A stretch of 64,000 bases of DNA from Crotophaga sulcirostris (lineage: Eukaryota > Chordata > Aves > Cuculiformes > Crotophagidae): the NCBI GenBank assembly GCA_013397455.1, contig VYZB01000144.1:504772-568771 (forward strand), given 5' to 3'. Shown here piece by piece: positions 26,701 through 39,691 of this stretch (positions within the stretch are counted from its first letter, which is position 1; every line of letters starts with the position of its first letter). Below the pieces are notes generated by a model. The model searched no databases and was not told the origin of the DNA. It saw only the letters and a program-made list of their open reading frames with translations. Both the position numbers and the translations under genes were made by a program.

Positions 26701-28203
26701 TTTTGGAGTCCAGATGTATGGATTTAAGAAGGTATTAAGCCAATTCTTGGAGGAATGGTCCACTAATGGCTATTGAAAATGCTGATCTGGATGCAGTGTC
26801 CCAGAAGACCTTGAATTTCTGATTGCTGGTGGCTCAGCAAATCTGTCAGGGATGACTCCATGAATGTTCCTTGTGCTCTTTATTCAAGCTTTGCTGTTGA
26901 CTTCTCTCACACACAACATGCTCAGCTAAGATGGGCTTTACTTTGATGGAATATGTCAGTGCTTAGTGGCTCTTAAGGTGGAGCTTAATCAGTTGATGAA
27001 ACAGTCTGCATGAGACTTCCTGCTGTGTTTTAGGTGAATGATCTCATAAGTCCCTCCAGTATTTGGGCCCCATGCCTGAGCAGTCTCCTCAAGGGGACAA
27101 TAGCCTGCCACCCTCATGAGACACTGTTGTACACAAAGTGGTTGTCCCTAGGGGTGCTCATTAGCCAGGGCCCAAGCTAGCCAAATTTTTGGGAAGCTCC
27201 AAGATGTGAAGCTAGTAGGGTTTTCATAAGTCAGAGTTGATTACTGAGAGGTATGATGTCTGTTGAAGGGTTTTACGCTCTATAAGATAGGCCTGAAAAG
27301 GTCAAAACCAAATAAGGAGTCTCTAAGCCTTTTCTATAGTGGAATTTGCTTGCTGTTGGTAATATTCCTTCCTGCCCTCATTTTTGTTTGCACAGATAAA
27401 TGTCCTTGAATTAATAAACTCATAATGCATCTTGTTTATCCCTTCAAAGCCAGCCCTTGCAGCTTTCATTAGCATTTTGGGATTTTTATGGCTTTGTAAA
27501 TGACTGAAAATCTGCAATTTGTCATTAGAAATTAAGAAAAATCTTCCTTCTGCTTAGGGCTGGAGCTCAGCTTTGGCCTTTGAGGTACTGAGCCACCTCT
27601 GGGCCTGGTAGACAAAAATAAAGTCAGACAGTGCCCAGATTTACAGCAGCAAGTGGCTTTTAGTTACTCAGTTATCTTTGATAATGTGTCATCTGCTGTT
27701 GCTGGTAGGGATCAGTGTTTAGGCTCAGAATTAATTTGTCTTTTGCTGGAGAGAATACAAAAATATCTCTTCTGCAAGAGGAAAATAAAAAGAAAGAAAG
27801 AGGTAGTAACAGAAATGAAACAGCACTAGGCATATGTAAAAATGCATATATGTATATGTTGCTTCTATTATACATACTGCAAAGGTTAATAGAGGGAAAG
27901 TGCTGTTGGGAAGAAGGCATTGTATTTCACTCTGTTGTGCTCTGTACTTTCAGTTTTGAAATGCAGGAAGTTAAGAGAATGTTTAAGGTTTCAAAAGGGA
28001 GTTTATCTTGTAATTGGTGAAGGGCTAAAGAGTTGGTTGGGGAGGGATACTGATCAAAGGGACCTTTTCAGTACTAAACTGTAGTCCAGAAAATCAAAGG
28101 GAAGAATGTTAATTGGTTTGTACAACATGATATTCTCAGTTCAGAGTAGCTTCAGCCACTCAATGGTACTTTCTCTTTTTTTTTTCTCTCTCTGTCTTCA
28201 TAG
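26701..28203. other. Non-coding region upstream of first PCBP3 coding exon
   Basis: No coding exon was recognised. At about 26728-26815 the sequence (including CCACTAATGGCTATT) loosely resembles an old amniote interspersed repeat with a 'ccatcaatggctatta' core, but it is too diverged to call. The region ends in a strong 3' splice signal: a polypyrimidine tract at about 28168-28197 followed by CATAG at 28199-28203. Confidence 0.5.
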
Positions 28204-28356
28204 GTTGATTAAGTGAATAGGAAAAAAAAAAAAAAGAAAAACGAAGCACCTTTCAAGTATTGAAGATACAAGGCCAGGATGAACACAAGGGACGCAAAAG
28301 TGTCTGAAGGAGGTCTCAATGTCACACTTACCATACGCCTTCTCATGCATGGCAAG
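28204..28356 (+). CDS. PCBP3: PCBP3 first coding exon (5'UTR 28204-28278, coding 28279-28356)
   Basis: The acceptor is TTCATAG ending at 28203 after a long polypyrimidine tract; the donor is AAG|GTGAAG. Coding begins at ATG 28279, with purine A at -3. An in-frame TGA at 28261-28263 excludes reading through from an upstream coding exon when the 28203 acceptor is used. The 26 residues start MNTRDAKVSEGG and then enter KH1 strand beta-1, LNVTLTIRLLMHGK. The KVSEGGLNVTLTIRLLMHGK stretch is the recognised PCBP3 signature, whereas the first six residues differ from the MES start I know for the mammalian protein. The untranslated part is very A-rich (A run near 28221-28234). A shorter exon using AG at 28271-28272 would keep the same start codon. 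This exon is followed by a 15.2-kb intron. Confidence 0.92.
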
Positions 28357-29919
28357 GTGAAGCATTTGTGTGTGTATTGAGCGAGTGTGTGCACGTACCA
28401 TCAGAGCCTGACAGTGGCATTGGCACAGGGCCTGCTCCTCCCCCTCCAGCTTGAGTCAAAAGCACCATTGCCATGACCATAAAATGGCCCCCTGCCTTTC
28501 AAGGCATCATACTTCAGTTTGCACTGCAGACCAACTTCATTGGAACAAACCCTGCTTGTAACGAAGCCGTTTTGAGCAGATCCAGGGGCAAAAAAAAACA
28601 GAGTTCTTTCATTGATGGTTAGCCAGACTAGGCGGGCCTATGAGTAAGGCTGACCTGCATACAGCTCGCCTGTCTCATCATTTGCTGGATTTTGCAGGGT
28701 ATTTTTAAGATACCAGAACACTGACAAGGGTGAAGTAATTGCCACAGAATTACTGTCTTATTTATGTTGAATGCAAATGCAATAGTTCTTCATTATTCCG
28801 GCGTAGCATCTTATTAGTGTGAAACCCTTTATATACCAAGCATTCATCCAGGTCCCCTGCGGGTTTGTTTTGGAAGGTTGACTGTCATTTTGTTTATGTC
28901 CAGTGCAGCACTAGAGCATACAGAGAAGGGCGAAATCTGTGCCATAGACAAAGTGCCAATTCAGTATTGTCAGACTTAACAGTCTGAGAGCCATTTGTTT
29001 CACATTGTGAGATCACAAAATCGGCTGTTAATTAAAAAACACATTTCAGAGGTTTGTTTGTGTTATTTGCATCTGGCAACACTGGACATTTTTAGGCTGA
29101 ATGAATGAAAGTTATATAAAGGAGATGGTTTGGGGTCTTTCTTAATAAGGGACACTGATAATATTTATATATATATATATTTCTGGAGAAGAAATTTGTA
29201 TATATAAGTCTAAAAAGTACTTTTACTCCTGCAATCTAATTTAATAACTAAAAATACATTTATACTTTAAAACAGTGCATGCTTTCAACCTACAGCATGA
29301 ACACATATATGATACACCCGCAGCACAAATAGGAGACTAAGATATCTCTCTCTGTATATGATGGAGCTGCTAAGAAGTATGAGGGGGCATGGTTTAAGTC
29401 TGCAAATTAAAAAACTCAGAAGTTGGGTTATGCCAGATCAAATTATGTATTTTCTCAGAAATGATCCAACGATTTTGTTTGATTTTTTCCCCTTGAAATA
29501 TTCAGCTTCAGGCAGGCATCTGGTGTGTAAAATCTGCATCTTAAATATAGGGATCTGTCAAACAAATTTAATAACAGTCTCTCTTATCAAGCCCACCTAA
29601 AATCTGTGTGCACGTTTGCAATGAAAATTAGGTCTTAGGGGTTGATTCTACTGGGTTCTGATCCCAGTCCAGAAAAACATTTGAACACATACTTATCCTG
29701 GTGCGGGTATAAGTAGCCCTACTGTAGCAGTAGCCCTGGTTTCAGCCAAGTTCCCATGTGTTTAGTTGTGCTTCGCTCTGCTTCATTCAGAATTATGCCA
29801 TTAAAGCCTAAGCAGTAAATCCTAAAATATCCCAAATAGGATATAAAAAAATATGTAAAATAGCAAAATATCCCCCCCAAAAAACAGTAAGCATTGAGCC
29901 AGCAACGTGCCCTGGTAAC

Positions 29920-30531
29920 CAGTAAGACAAATGGTGTCCTAGGGTGCATTAAGAAGAGTGTGGCCAGCAGGTTTCTCCCCCTCTACTCTGCCCTAGTGAG
30001 GCCACATCTGGAGTACTGTGTCCAGTTCTGGTTTCCCCAACTCAAGAAAGACAAGGAAGTACTGGAAGGAGTCCATGGGAGTGCCACAAAGATGATTAGG
30101 GGACTGGAGCGTCTCTCTCACGAGGAGAGGCTGAATGAGCTCCGTCTGTTTAGCCTGGAGAAGACAAGACTGAGAGGGGATCTTATCAATGCATATAAGT
30201 ATCTAAGAAGTGGGTGTCAAGAGGAAGGGGCAAGACTCTTCTCAACTGTGCCCAGCGACAAAACAAAGGGCAACAGGCACAAACTGGAGCACAGGAAGTT
30301 CCACCTCAACGTAAGGAAAAACTTCTTAACTGTGAGGATAATGGAGCACTGGAACAGGCTGCCCAGAGAGGTTGTGGAGTCTCCTTCTTCTGGAGTTATT
30401 TAAAACCCACGTGGATGTGTTCCTGTGCAATCTGCTCTAGGTTAACCTACTTTAGGAGGGGCGGGGGGTGGACCACATGCTCTCCAGAGAGGTCCCTTCC
30501 AACTCCAACTATTCTGTGATTCTGTGATTTA
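29920..30531 (+). repeat. CR1 LINE 3' part, long open ORF2 C-terminus
   Basis: A sense-oriented, 5'-truncated CR1. It covers the C-terminal end of ORF2: residues such as [13 protein letters not shown], then [16 protein letters not shown], then [20 protein letters not shown]. It continues into the 3' untranslated block with GAGAGGTCCCTTCCAACTCC and a tail of ATTCTGTGATTCTGTGATTT. The ORF2 frame stays open from 29894 to 30403, so this copy is less decayed than the others. Its 3' tail type matches the deleted copy at 2236-3815, suggesting the same CR1 subfamily. The 5' limit is approximate. Confidence 0.9.
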
Positions 30532-33500
30532 TCATTTTGAGGACATTTTAGTTAAACTGTGGGCTAGCATTGTTTTGAAACAGAAGATAAGTAATCAGAA
30601 ATTAAATTAGAAAAGCTAATTTTCTGTGTTAAACACTGAAGACTGTGTGCGACCACTTTTAACAGTAACAGATATTATATGTTCAAACTTTAATGCATAC
30701 ATAGCTTCAAGGTTCTAAATTAAACCCATAAAAACTACAAAGTTCAAATTTTAAGTGGGAGCATACCGTGAATCCTCAGTTAACAAGGCACGATGGGTAT
30801 ACTGTTAACTCTACTATGTTCTATCCTATTGTGCCTAAGTCTTGCAAAGAGGATATTAAATCAGAATTTATTTTGGTGATAAAAGTCAGACCCTTATGGT
30901 TTCTTTGATGTCATGTCTCTGATTTAGAAATGCTAATATAGAGGAATGAAGATTGCCTGAGTCAATATGAACTAAGTGTGAGAAGGTCACTGAAAACTGC
31001 ATGTGCCTCTGAAAAAGAAGGAGAAACATGTTACTAGGCTCTTCCTTAAGATTTGTTGTGGGAATAACATCAGTGGAAAATGCTGATGTCTAATTAGTAT
31101 TTCTAGACAAAACAATTAACTGAAGCAGAGCTTGAGCTGTAAATAACTGGTCATAACTTGAAAGAGAAGAAGGGAATAAGAAGGTTGTTTTTAAAAGTAA
31201 CAGTAGCAAACTCAATTCAGTTAGATAATTTTAGAGTAAGATGATTTTAAAGTTATTTATTCATTAATGTGTTTCATGGAAATATGAGGGACTCTGTCTC
31301 TAAGCCTCTGTTACCAGTGTACCTTTGCATAGGGAAGGTCTGTACGCTTTATAATATTTGCATCCAGTTTGATTGAAAGTCCAAAACTTGTCCTACTATG
31401 CTTAGTTATCTTGACTGTAAATCCTGCAGACTTAGGAAATCATTAGCATGTACTTTTCATATGATTTGTAAAGGCGCTTTAAGTTAAGAATGGACATCTT
31501 AATTACACAATGAAGCTAAATTCCATACCTGCAGATGGAAAAATCAGATTTTGTATGAATGGACAGACCTCTGCTAGAGGGTAAGGAATATAAGACCACC
31601 TTTAACAACAACAAACAAAACAAGCAGCAAAAATCAAAAACTACATTAGTGTCTGGTGGAAGGAAAACACATGCGAATAATTCTGAGCTCCTGAAGAACT
31701 CGGGGCCAGTGCATCCGTGCAGGTAGGACACCTCTCACCTGCTCCTTTGCTTTTTCTTGCCTGGGGGAAAGACACAGCCGTAGGTCCTACTGAGCTCCTG
31801 CAGGGCTTTGTGCAGCCTCCTACCAAAGAGGCTGGGATGGCCACTTGGAAGACCAGCTCTGCCACTCCTCCACAGTGTAGGAAGATTTGGGAGCAGCTGG
31901 CTGGCAACAAGACAAGATACAACCTTGATCTTCTGAAGACAGAAAATACGATGATAAGGATGGCAGTATTTTTTTTTATCTGTGGAAGTAGTAAAAAGAC
32001 TTGTGTGGGTCCAAGAAAAAGCTAACCACTGTGATGTACAAAAGATTAACCTCAGGGTAAATGTTTCTAGGGACTGATATGAAAGGTGTCTTCCTGATCC
32101 AGGACTTCAGAGGGTGTGTGATGGTATAAGATGGAAGGCCTAATTTTCAACTTGCACTGTGTTACATCGTTAAAAATGTTATGAGAGTGTGATTGCCCTG
32201 AAGAGAAACCTAAAGCAACACAAAACATTTCTTATACTTTCTTGCGATGAACTAGAGGGCAGGTGTTAAGGAGTACGCTACAAGGACAGCACTGAGCTGT
32301 TCTTCACACCCACAGAGAAGCAACTGTGTTTGCAGGGAATTTTCAAAGCAAAATTAGGAAGAGCTTCTTATACGGTTGTGTGAAGAGGGGAGGATGCTGC
32401 AGCATCCATCACTGCAGGTTTTTAAGGACAAATCAGACATAAATGAATACATCCTGTAAAGCTGCCATGGCCCTGCATCCTCTGCTGCCCTGGATCTTTT
32501 TGACTAAGTAACCTGAATGCTGCTCTGGAGAGGGCAGGATCTGAAGAGTCTTTTGAAGCATGTGCAGAAGATGGATATATGGAGTATATTAAATGATATA
32601 CATATACATTTTCATCTTTTATTAATGAGAAAGATGCAACACATTAAGGGATAAAGATGTTTCATGCATTTCATTAGGGAAAAACAGGGAATATGGGCTG
32701 GAGCTGTTTACATTGCCCTACTTCTGTATTTTCTAATCCCTCCTGTTTCTTGAGGTAAAGTAAATAAAATCACCATGTAATGTAGAGTCGTGAATGGCAA
32801 TGGTTATTTCATTACCTTTGTCTGATTTAAAGGTAAAGTTTCTGGACAGGATTGGAATAGTACAGGGATTGCAAGATTTCTGCTTCCAATGAAGGTAAAA
32901 ATGGCAGAATTTATCCAAATCAGATGGACATTTCTGAAGGGCTTATGGAAAGCAAATTGAATGTGTGTGCATTTGGGGGCAAACAGTCCCCAGGTATCAG
33001 AACCCACTGTAAGGAGAGGCAGAGCACAGGCTCCAAAAGAAACGTGCCTTTCACTTTTTCTTGCTTTTTTTCAGATTTCATCAAAATCAAACCTACTTGG
33101 AGTCTTTGTTATGATGTTATTGTTTATAGGGTTATGATGTTACAGGATCTTTAGTGGAGCTCAGTGTTTCTCTCTTATCATTCCTTGCTCACCTTTTGCT
33201 GAGTATTTTATTCCCATGACTTGTGGCTGGGGTTGTTTCTTGCTTATTACCACAGGTGAAGAGGTTGGAAGACTCTGGAAAATCATAGCCTTGCCCACAG
33301 GTTTCTGCCAACAGACCTTAGGACTTGACATCTGCAGTATTCTTGTTGTAGTTTGGGTCAATTCATGCCCAGAAAGAGTTAGCTCTTGAAAAAGCACCTA
33401 CTTTGACAATACTGAATAATGATTACATAATTCTGACTCATTTTGGATTTGTACACTGTCAGCAAGAGGCTGATGAAGACCCTGGAGACTCACCATTAAA

Positions 33501-35819
33501 GGTTAATTTGAAATGTGGACAGTAAAGAGACCATGCTGGTAGAAAGATGTTAAATTTCAGGAAAGCAGCTTAATGGAGATTTAAAAGTTGGGTTCATGAG
33601 GTGAAATGGGAGAAAATGTTCAAAAGTGCCAGCATGGAAAAGGGTAGCAGGGTCAGCAGGGTCACAAATCCACTTGGTCTCCATCTCATAATTATGATGC
33701 AGGACTTTCTTCTTCCTCTCTTCAGTACAAACCTGCAGAAGAAAAAACACATCATTTCCAAAACCACTGCGTGAAAGTATGCATCAGTGAAACCATATTG
33801 GGTGCAGTGAAGTCTACAAGAAACCAAAGTAGAATATATTAATATATTGAGCTTGAGGAATCTTTTAAAGAAAGGGGAAGGAGTTCAGAAATAGAAAACA
33901 AAATGGATTAATAAAATCAGATGGTTAGGAAGAACAAGGAAATAATTTACAGGTAGGATAAAGGAGGGAAGGGAAAACTGGCAGGCAAGCAGGACTCTTG
34001 CCAGATACTGAGAGGTGTAAATTGGAGAGTTAAGGCAATTAACTGGAGAAGAGAATTTACAAGATACATGTTCAGTGAGAGAAGGAAATCTGGAAAGCAT
34101 AAAAGGCTCAAAAACATCAGATGTGGCAGTGTCTAGAGAGTAGCACATTTGGGATGTGCTGGGTTGGAGAGAAAAGTTATTGCAACAAAAGCATATGCAG
34201 TTTTGGATGTATAGGGTTGGTGCATCGTGGGGAAAAGAGATGGTAATTACCTTACTGTTCTTCTGGCAAAATCACACCTGCGGTTCTGTGCTCAGCAGCA
34301 GGTGCCACGTGTGTGAGTGATGTTGGAGATTGAGCAGAGGGGGAATTTGCAGAAAAATAACGAAGTTTTACGAAGCTGAGGAGACTGTGTCTAGCTTTTT
34401 TCAGACATTCTCATAAATACCTATGTAATGGAGTGTCGTTATTTTGAATGATATAAGTGCTTGTGGCTGAAAATAATGGGATTAAATATATTTTTGAAAA
34501 TAAATCCTAATAAGGGAATCCCAAGAGAAATTCCTGGTATTGAGATTTTCATGAGGTTCTGGAAATATCCTAAGCAGATTTTAAGCGTGTTTGATGAAGA
34601 GCAGCACATGTACTATGTAGAATGTATAAACTGCATTGAGGAAGGAAAGATAAGATGACTGAGTGGAGCTTTTCCCTCCCCAATACCATTTGCTCAATTA
34701 TATGTTTCTCATACTTCCCACAGCAGTGAATTAGAAAACAGTACCTCTAAGTCAAATATTCAGGTTTGGACAAAACCCTATGAGTGCCTTGATTTTTAGA
34801 TGTTAAATTACTGGTACTTACAACCTATTTCCAGATGCCCTGAGGAACTCCTGGTTTTGGCAGGATCAGTGGGTGCCCTGTGGCACTGGAAGGACTGGTT
34901 ACAGCAAACTTACATCCAGCTTCAGACATGTTGGTGATTAATTTATGATGCTAGATATAGCATTTTTTACAATAATAAGAAAGAAAATTTAGACTCTTTA
35001 AGGTGATTGCTCCTACTTAACAGTTCAAACATAGACAGAATAAAATCATTGTGAAAACTGTCATTTTAATCAGTATAGATAATATAGTTTTAGTGTCAGG
35101 GATTTCTTTTAGTGGCCACTTTTTTGTGCCTGCTTAATTGCCCCCTGAAAGACTGCAAAGCAAGCACAGAAGTAACTTTCCCCCATCTTGAAGGTAATAC
35201 CCATCTCCTTCCCATTTTTTCTTTTATTTTTTACTTATTAAAACATCAAGTATAACAAAGTATCTTTAAGAATCAACTTGTCAGTAATTTAATCCAAAAT
35301 ATAAAATGCCAACCAAGCCAATGTTTGTTCTGTTCTTTCTGGTTTCCACGAACACTGTCAGGGTATTATGAGGATTGACTGTCCTGCCTATTGCTGTTAT
35401 TGTTCTTGTTTTGTTTGTTTGCATTACTGTGGTACCTAAGAGCTCTAGTCGTGGAACAAAACTCTGCATGCAAATACACAAGAGAAGATGGGTCTCCTCT
35501 TACTGTGTTTGTAGTAACAGCTGAGAGTTTCTTCCTAGCCTGAAAAATCCATGAGAAGGACAGAGGTCTCTTCTCCCATTCCCGGAGCACTGTCTGTCCC
35601 CAAAACCAATCCCAATCATTGAATTTTCCTGCTTCTGTCAAACAGAATCTCTTCATTGGTCCACAGCTGTAATGAAATTAGATTGCAGAAGGTGCACACC
35701 CTGCTCAGTGCTGCTACTTCAGCATCACAGACGTAGGGACAAGCGAAGGGACAGAACTGGGTTTTGGGTTGTTTTTTTGAGTGAAGGGTGAGAGGTGTGA
35801 TGTGAAATTGAATGTAAAT

Positions 35820-36742
35820 TGGATGATTTGGACAAGGGGGTTGAGTGCACCCTTAGAAAGTTTGCAGATGACACTAAGCTGAGTGGTAGTGTTGATCTGC
35901 TTGAAGGAAGGGAGGCTCTGCAGAGACATCTGGACAGGCTGGATCAATGGGCTGAAACCAATGGGATGAGGTTTAACAAGACCAAGTGCTGAGTCCTGCA
36001 CTTGGGACAGAACAACCCCAGGCAGTGTTACAGACTTGGGGGAGAATGGCTGGAGAGCTGCGTGGCAGAGAAGGACCTGGGGTTGTTGATTGACAGCCCA
36101 CTGAATATGATCCAGCAGTGTGCCCAGGTGGCCAAGAAGGCCAATGGCATCTTGGCCTGTATCAGAAACAGTGTGGCCAGCAGGAGCAGGGCAGTGATTG
36201 TGCCCCTGTGCTCAGCACTGGTGAGGCCACACCTCGAGTCCCATGTGCAGTTCTGGGCCCCTCACTACAGGAAGGGCACTGAGGTGCTGGAGCACATCCA
36301 GAGAAGGGCAGCGAGGCTGGTGAAGGGGCTGGAGAACAAGTCTTATGAGGAGCAGCTGAGGGAGCTGGGACTGTTTAGCCTAGAGATGAGGAGGCTGAGG
36401 GGAGAACTCCTCACTGTCTACAACTGCCTGAAAGGAGGTTGTGGCGAAGGGAATGTTGGTCTCTTCTCCCAAGTGACCGGTGATAGGACAAGGGGAAATG
36501 GCCACAAGTTGCACCAGGGGAGGTTCAGACTAGACATTAGGAAAAATTTCTTTGCTGAAAGGGTGGTCAGGCACTGGAACAGCTACCCAGGGAGGTGGTA
36601 GAGTCACCAACCCTGAAGTGTTTAAAAGATGGATAGATGAATTTCTCAGGGATATGGTTTAGTAAGTGGACAGATACAGTTGGACTCGATGATTTCAGAG
36701 GTCTTTTCCAAGCAGATGATTCTATGATTCTATGATTCTATC
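35820..36742 (+). repeat. CR1 LINE 3' part with ATTCTATG tail
   Basis: A 5'-truncated CR1 of a different subfamily from the copies at 2.2 and 29.9 kb. It begins inside the RT domain near the '[13 protein letters not shown]' region (about 35855-35900, the end of the palm around the DD-type motif). It continues through '[17 protein letters not shown]' and the ORF2 C-terminus with [17 protein letters not shown] near 36538, and ends with ATGATTCTATGATTCTATGA. One stop interrupts the frame near 35990; beyond that it is open from 36002 to 36601 (199 codons). It has no endonuclease and no complete RT, so it is not autonomous. Confidence 0.92.
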
Positions 36743-39665
36743 CTCATCTGCTATAAAAAAGCAAATAAGAACTGCCCATTGGCACATCTGACCAAAAAAT
36801 GGTAGATGGACCTGTGGAAGATTCATAATACTGTTATCTCCATCAGAAATACCAGAATTTGAAGATTTACTCGTACACTACCACATTTGTTAGCATGAGA
36901 TCTGTCTCAGTAAGGGCTTGGACTGTACTATCTTACTAAATTAGGGCTGTTGGCATCAGATTGCCTACCTAGGAACATGAGATCTCCTGTGTCAGTGAGA
37001 CTAATCCCACATAATCCCAGAACACAAATCAGACTCTCAATTTATCCAAGGCAGCCGTTTGTTCCCTAAGGTAGACACGTTACATCATGTTTCCCAAAAC
37101 TGACTAAGGCTTTTTTTCCAGTCTTTAAAAAAATGCTGATGGCCTGTGTGCTCCATACAAACACATAGTTCAGAACATCTTAATGGAACATGTTCCTGAG
37201 GTCTTCTGAGCTTGTACAAGTATTGGCAACTCTATCCTCAGAACAAGGCAAAGAGAGAGAGTTGAGTTATGTTATTCTTCTTTAGTGGCAGAAATACAGC
37301 TGGTGCTGATCTAGAAAACTTGGTCAGTGCAGAAGATGTTTGCTGTTGCTGAGATCTCTCCTTCTGTCAGGATGGACGTGCTTCCCCACTATGGAAGGCT
37401 GTATTTATTTTCTTTCAGTGCTTTTCTAATGGGCTTTTTTGTTTGTAGAGTCCAGTCCTACTGGTTCTGCCTTATCTTTGCTTATAAAAATCAGATAGGC
37501 ACATGCAATTGAAGCATTGCCTGAATGAATTGCAGGCTTTAGGATGTGGCCTGTGCTTTGTCAGGTGCTTTGGAGTGCAAGTATATGTTCTTATATTATT
37601 TCTTAAATTTGTTTTTCCTTCTAGAGGCGTCTTTGTCTCAGGGCTTATGTGAGGTCAGTGTTCTGTTCACTCTGTGGCACTTATTATAGAACCTGCATGT
37701 CTCATGGTAACCTGTGCTTTTATATGGTCTTGGAACAGCTAGCTGTTTTGTTTTGATTTCCTAGACCACAGTAATTATTAAACTAGCCTCGCACATAGAA
37801 AGATGATGGAATTTCACACATGTTTACAGATCGAAGGTTAATCTTTATACCAAGGTTCGTTACCATTTGTTAAACCTCATTTTCTTAGCATGACTAGTTT
37901 CTTTCTCTTATTACTCAAAAGGCATACCAGAAAATTGATTAGGAAATAGCTTATCTCCCTATCTTTGTTTAGTCGTTTGCATCATGAAGAGCCCTGTTCT
38001 TGTGAGCCTTGGCTCACAGACTTCTCTGCTGCCCCCTTTTGTTCTGCTGGTGCTGCTTTGCCCACAGGTGACCATGAGTGGTGCAAAAACTATAGAAAGA
38101 GCTTTCTGCTCTGTGGTGGGCTCACTGCTCCTCGAGTGTTCGTTAAAGCTCATCCCATAATATGAATGAGATGTGCAAATAACATTATGTGCTGTATTTC
38201 AGCATGAAATAAAGCATCCCCTGTTTCTACCATTGCCTTTCCTCATGTTGTCTGCAATGGATTGGGTGGTTGGCTAGCAATATACTTTGATACTGAGCAG
38301 TCTTCCAGTATTTGTTGGTGAGGTTCACCTCGTCATTTTATCTATTTTATTAGAAATGGCAGACTAAAAAGAACCATAGAGATAAATCAACTCAGTGCCC
38401 CAGGCTAAAGAATTATTTTCAGGCCATCTGAAATCAGCATGTACATTTCAGATTTTCCTGAGGTTTTCCAAAATGACACTGTTGGAGCCCAAGTATGACA
38501 CTGTCCTGCTTGAGATACTGCCACCTGGAGATATGCCTTTTGGAAGGCATTACCTGGGCTGGGTACTCTGCACAATCTGAAACTCAGGCCTCTGATGAAC
38601 TTCAAGACAGGAACCCCAAATTGCTGTCATTTCTGAAAGGAAAGTTCATGTCTATCTCTTTGGTGCCTGTATGTGTATGTTGACTTGACACACAAAATAT
38701 ATAAATGTGTGTGTGTGTGTATGGTTATGTATAAGTAGATGTAGGAACAGACATTCTTGCAGCTTTTTGGAGACATCCTATTCATCTAGCATAGTTGCTG
38801 TGACATATCTGCTTCTGGTGGCTGGGTGTTTATATTTTGAGACCAAGGAGCTTTGGTAGTACTTTTACCTCTGGCATCAGTCTGCTGGATTGCCTTGGCC
38901 CCATCTTTCTCTCTCTGAGATTTTTTTTCCCCCATTTATAACTTTTATAATTTCTTTTTTTTTTTATGCAATACTTTTTGACCAGCTGTTGAAATGTGTT
39001 TGTGTGAAACCCAGTAATTGTTACCATATAATTTATTTTCCCACTATGTTCACACATAGATGGTTAGTCAATAAATCAATTTCAAATTGATCATAAATTC
39101 TTACCTTTAGCTTATATTCCTGAGCACTGGAAAACAGCAAATCATTCAAGAGTTATTAGTATATTCTAGTAGGCAATTATTTGCCAGGACAGCTAAATCA
39201 AACTCCTGTCTGACCTGCACTGAGGCTGAATTTGACATCAATTGTAGTATTCCTTTCACCAAACTGGGTATGTTAGTGTCAGTCTAGGCTGCATCTGCTG
39301 CAGATGAAGAAAGACAAAAACCCTCAGGAGTACATTTCTTCCCTCCTGTTTTAGAACAAAACCTCCTCCATTATCTCTCTCCTTGGACTACAGAGAAGGC
39401 TGTGTGCCTGGCTTACACTAGACTCCAACTTTTAATGAACTGATGGTAGGTGACAGACACCCCACCCCTTCAGTCTTATGCAGTTAACTACAGCACAGTT
39501 TGCTATCTGGCAGATTAGAAACATTTTCTGAAGAAGATAAAGCCCTCAAAGTAACCTTGGCGAGAAATATTCATAAAACTGGACTGTCGTAAAAATAATG
39601 TTAGAGATCTCATTAAGCATAACTTAAGGTGATATAAGAATCTATATGAAACAAATATTGGACTG

Positions 39666-39691
39666 TATATATATATATATNNNNNTATATA
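39666..39691. repeat. TA microsatellite containing a 5-N assembly gap
   Basis: A (TA)n run is interrupted by NNNNN at 39681-39685 and then continues TATAT. The Ns are an assembly placeholder, so the true repeat length is unknown. Confidence 0.95.

Noticed and set aside
26728..26815. Possible ancient amniote interspersed repeat with a CCACTAATGGCTATT core
   Set aside because: The resemblance is limited to a short core and recalled consensus pieces; it needs a profile search to support it.
30214..30519. 101-codon + strand open frame
   Set aside because: A shadow frame of the CR1 ORF2 C-terminus and 3' untranslated region.
32330..32450. Possible very old CR1 3' fragment
   Set aside because: Only scattered similarity (for example CACTGCAGGTTTTTAAGGAC) and no terminal tail; too weak to annotate as a feature.
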